A stretch of DNA of 64,000 bases from PALSA-1296 sp037143335. Lineage in GTDB: Bacteria > Bacteroidota > Ignavibacteria > Palsa-1295. The position numbers were made by a program, and so were the translations under genes. The notes under the pieces are model-generated. The model saw only the letters and a list, made by a program, of their open reading frames with translations. It was not told where the DNA came from and searched no databases. Every line of letters starts with the position of its first letter. Position 1 is the first letter of the stretch. Below, one piece after another: positions 61,996-64,000 of the stretch. The DNA is taken from positions 32,459 through 96,458 of the forward strand of contig JBAWZA010000011.1 of assembly GCA_037143335.1 (NCBI GenBank). Direction: 5' to 3'.

Positions 61996-63783
61996 CTAAT
62001 ACTTCAGTACTTTTAAGGTCTGCATGGTTCGGGTATCACCCGAGAGGATGTGAACAAAGTAAACACCGGATGGCTTGTTGGATAAGTCAAAAGATTCAGT
62101 AACTGATTCAGCGACCAATTTGCCTAAAATGTCAGTTATCAAAATCCGTGAATGTGCTTGCGGAGGCATGAGCGTATAACTATTGAAGTGTCCCACGATG
62201 CGTATAGTTTCAGATAACGGGGGATGAACAGCATTCACTACCTCGCTCACAGTTTTTCCACTTAAATTAAGTTCGTATTTATTGTCTTCAAAAAAACCTG
62301 AGAAACTCAGTTTCATGATTCCACTATCACTGATTTCTGATGTTTGCACCGATATAGATATTTGCCTACTCGCTTTTGGCAATAGCGTTAGCGAAAGCGT
62401 ATCCTTTGTCATTGTCACACCGGAGATGGTATATGTTGGTACCCACCGACTCGGTAAGCTCTCGGTTTTTTGGATTGCTACTTTTACTTTTGTGTTCGAT
62501 CCATTTACGATTGAGCCAGTGTAGTGTAATGTTGTGTTCGGTTTTGCACTAATATTACGCGAGCCTTGGAAAACGACAGTGAATCTTCCGCTATCAATCA
62601 CCGTGTGAATAGTAGTTGTATCGTGATGCGTGATTGTGTCGGTGGTTGAACTTGTGTCACCTGCAGTAGTGGTAATCCTTGTTGAATCACGAATGAGTTT
62701 GCAAGCAAGTATAATTTCTTTTGGAATGATCGAACCTTCGGAGTTTGCAAATTGCAACGGAACCGTCCCAGACCCTGCTGTTGAGTCCGAGGAAATATGA
62801 ACGAAAATCGGCTGAGTGGTATAGGCTGGGATGAGAACTGAAGCGGTATCAATTGCCGATGTAAAACAATTATCCAAGCACATAGATGATACCCATTCTC
62901 CAGGAAGCGAGGGCTTTTTCGTTACAGTTACGGAGATAGCCTTGCTCGTATTATTCCGAATCTCTCCGGAAAAATCAACAAGGTGCGCCACAGTATCAGA
63001 GATGTACTCAGTGACGAATGATACTCTCACCTTTCCGGTGTCGTTCGGATTTGGATTTGTCGTTGAATCGGTTGATGGCTTATTACGAATCAACGACTCA
63101 ATACTTTTCATTGTACCCAATGTATCCTGTACAAACCAAGCACGTTTCGAAACAACTAACCCACTTGTGTCTATCAAGAACGAATTATTTGGTGCTGGTC
63201 CGAACGTATTAATCCAAGTATTGCACGGTACGTCAATCAAAATCGGCACGTTTACTTCCGGCTTATACTCGTTCGTCATGCGAATAGCCATGTTCCGACG
63301 CTCGCCATACGTCCTGGTTTGCGTGAAGAGCACTCCCTCTTTTATATTCAGTTCGGGCTGTGCATTATCTTCTGGAATGAAGGGAGAGAGGGTATCAATT
63401 GGATGAGCTTCGTAGTTGTATATCATGTACACGGCAATCGAATCGCCATAGCGTTTGACCATACGATTGATAATCGGAATTGCTTGTCGAAAAACATAGC
63501 ACGTATAACTACCAGCAAATAGTAAGACTGGTTTCTTCTTGAGAACGGTAGATAACGTGGTCGGCAGACCATTGACATTATAGAGCGTGAAATCAGGCGC
63601 TCCAAGTCCAATCTTTGGTCCGAGATTATCTGTTGACGGGTCGGAATTTGAAAAATCCTTACACACGATCGTACAGATTCTTTCACTATCAGCCGGACAA
63701 ACCGGAAGTCCGATCGTTGGTGTCAGATGTGATTGGGCAAACGCAAGCGAACAAGATGCAAGTAGAAAAAAAATAATTTTCAT
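61996..63783 (-). CDS. Redoxin/deiodinase-like exported protein with T9SS sorting domain
   Basis: 595 aa. Signal peptide ends SLAFAQ. Residues ~55-230 match the AhpC/TSA-like family closest to iodothyronine deiodinases: LGAPDFTLYNVNG, PVLLFAGSYTCYVFRQAIP, the (Y)EAHP(I)D segment and ERRNMAIRMT, then DTSGLVVSKRAW. Where deiodinases carry selenocysteine, a Cys (SYTCYVF) is present. A long region of about 270 residues with two beta-sandwich-like repeats follows (SxxNxS.T...V), then the T9SS tail (SYTLMPPQAHSRILITDI ... PSGVYFVHIL ... TLKVLKY). Confidence 0.8.
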   Translation of the reverse strand: MKIIFFLLASCSLAFAQSHLTPTIGLPVCPADSERICTIVCKDFSNSDPSTDNLGPKIGLGAPDFTLYNVNGLPTTLSTVLKKKPVLLFAGSYTCYVFRQAIPIINRMVKRYGDSIAVYMIYNYEAHPIDTLSPFIPEDNAQPELNIKEGVLFTQTRTYGERRNMAIRMTNEYKPEVNVPILIDVPCNTWINTFGPAPNNSFLIDTSGLVVSKRAWFVQDTLGTMKSIESLIRNKPSTDSTTNPNPNDTGKVRVSFVTEYISDTVAHLVDFSGEIRNNTSKAISVTVTKKPSLPGEWVSSMCLDNCFTSAIDTASVLIPAYTTQPIFVHISSDSTAGSGTVPLQFANSEGSIIPKEIILACKLIRDSTRITTTAGDTSSTTDTITHHDTTTIHTVIDSGRFTVVFQGSRNISAKPNTTLHYTGSIVNGSNTKVKVAIQKTESLPSRWVPTYTISGVTMTKDTLSLTLLPKASRQISISVQTSEISDSGIMKLSFSGFFEDNKYELNLSGKTVSEVVNAVHPPLSETIRIVGHFNSYTLMPPQAHSRILITDILGKLVAESVTESFDLSNKPSGVYFVHILSGDTRTMQTLKVLKY

Positions 63784-64000
63784 AGATCAAGCAATTCCTA
63801 AACACTCATATAGCATTAACACAACGAAATGGTTCGGTGTTGCGCTCCGCGATTAGGAATTAATTGGGGGGGAAGAGGAGAGGGGAAAGGAAGAATGGTG
63901 CAAACAAATTAGATCTGCAACAAGTCGCTTCAACAATATCACGTGTAAAGATTTTTTTTTAACAATTTCTTAACAATTTCTTAACAATTTCTTAACAATT
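63784..64000. other. Intergenic end of window with 11-bp direct repeats
   Basis: No gene seen. The last 42 bases are four TTAACA units 11 bp apart; a G7 run lies at 63866-63872. The next gene is beyond the window. Confidence 0.6.
63959..64000 (+). promoter_or_regulatory. Four TTAACA half-sites at 11-bp spacing (PhoB/PhoP-box-like)
   Basis: TTAACA starts at 63959, 63970, 63981 and 63992 with ATTTC spacers, so the unit TTAACAATTTC repeats exactly. The TT(A/T/C)ACA-N5 direct-repeat layout is the known pattern of Gram-positive PhoP and related boxes. An AT-rich unwinding-type element is an alternative reading. The array runs off the window end. Confidence 0.45.

Overview
The window looks like a chromosome segment from the Bacteroidota/Chlorobi (FCB) side of the bacteria. 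A Kapabacteria- or Ignavibacteria-like lineage is my best guess, by inference only. The evidence is at least twelve secreted proteins ending in a type IX secretion (T9SS) type A sorting domain (PNP motif, later a G.Y or S.G.Y motif, then a basic tail), FCB-style -7 promoter elements (TAnnTTTG), weak Shine-Dalgarno use, and families common in that group. There is no rRNA, prophage or CRISPR array. One tRNA (Val, CAC) is present. No complete insertion sequence is visible, but several families of short dispersed palindromic repeats sit between genes.

Layout. 1-6.2 kb: a diheme cytochrome c lipoprotein, a conserved exported protein and a giant repeat-built T9SS protein. 6.4-8.8 kb: dnaN and recF without dnaA. 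8.8-23.3 kb: a block rich in surface proteins (three Kelch, two delta-60 beta-propellers, a Tat-signal multicopper oxidase with a T9SS tail, a glycine-rich surface protein, a cysteine-rich protein), plus a GT-C-like membrane protein and an ammonium transporter. 23.9-32.8 kb: mostly housekeeping and energy metabolism (fused alpha/beta 2-oxoacid dehydrogenase E1, BFN/DUF151, EtfA/EtfB, peptide-binding lipoprotein, YciI, DUF58, AcpS). 32.9-37.3 kb: an outer-membrane barrel, a LuxR-type regulator carrying a (GA)14 tract, and a second copy of the cysteine-rich + Kelch pair. 38-48 kb: PckA, T9SS proteins, an ECF sigma/anti-sigma pair, lipoproteins, HolA. 47.8-56.2 kb: PurT, a large T9SS propeller, a broken toxin-antitoxin pair, PurB and a YfhO-like membrane protein. 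56.3-64 kb: tRNA-Val, an HRDC protein, an RsbW-like kinase pair, a two-gene DUF488/dual-OB-like module next to the remnant of an MmeI-type restriction-modification enzyme, pyruvate kinase, and a redoxin/deiodinase-like T9SS protein.

How it fits together: housekeeping genes are interleaved with a large cell-surface repertoire exported by a T9SS encoded elsewhere. The accessory signals most worth following are (a) the duplicated cysteine-rich + Kelch cassette, one copy downstream of a regulator with a slippage-prone dinucleotide tract and the other with an 11-G tract upstream; (b) the DUF488 + dual-OB-like pair beside a collapsed MmeI-like gene, which looks like a small or decaying defence locus; and (c) 11-bp-periodic TTAAC/ATTTC repeats at three intergenic sites that resemble PhoB/PhoP-type operators. 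All gene calls are read from translated sequence and family knowledge; no database search was run.
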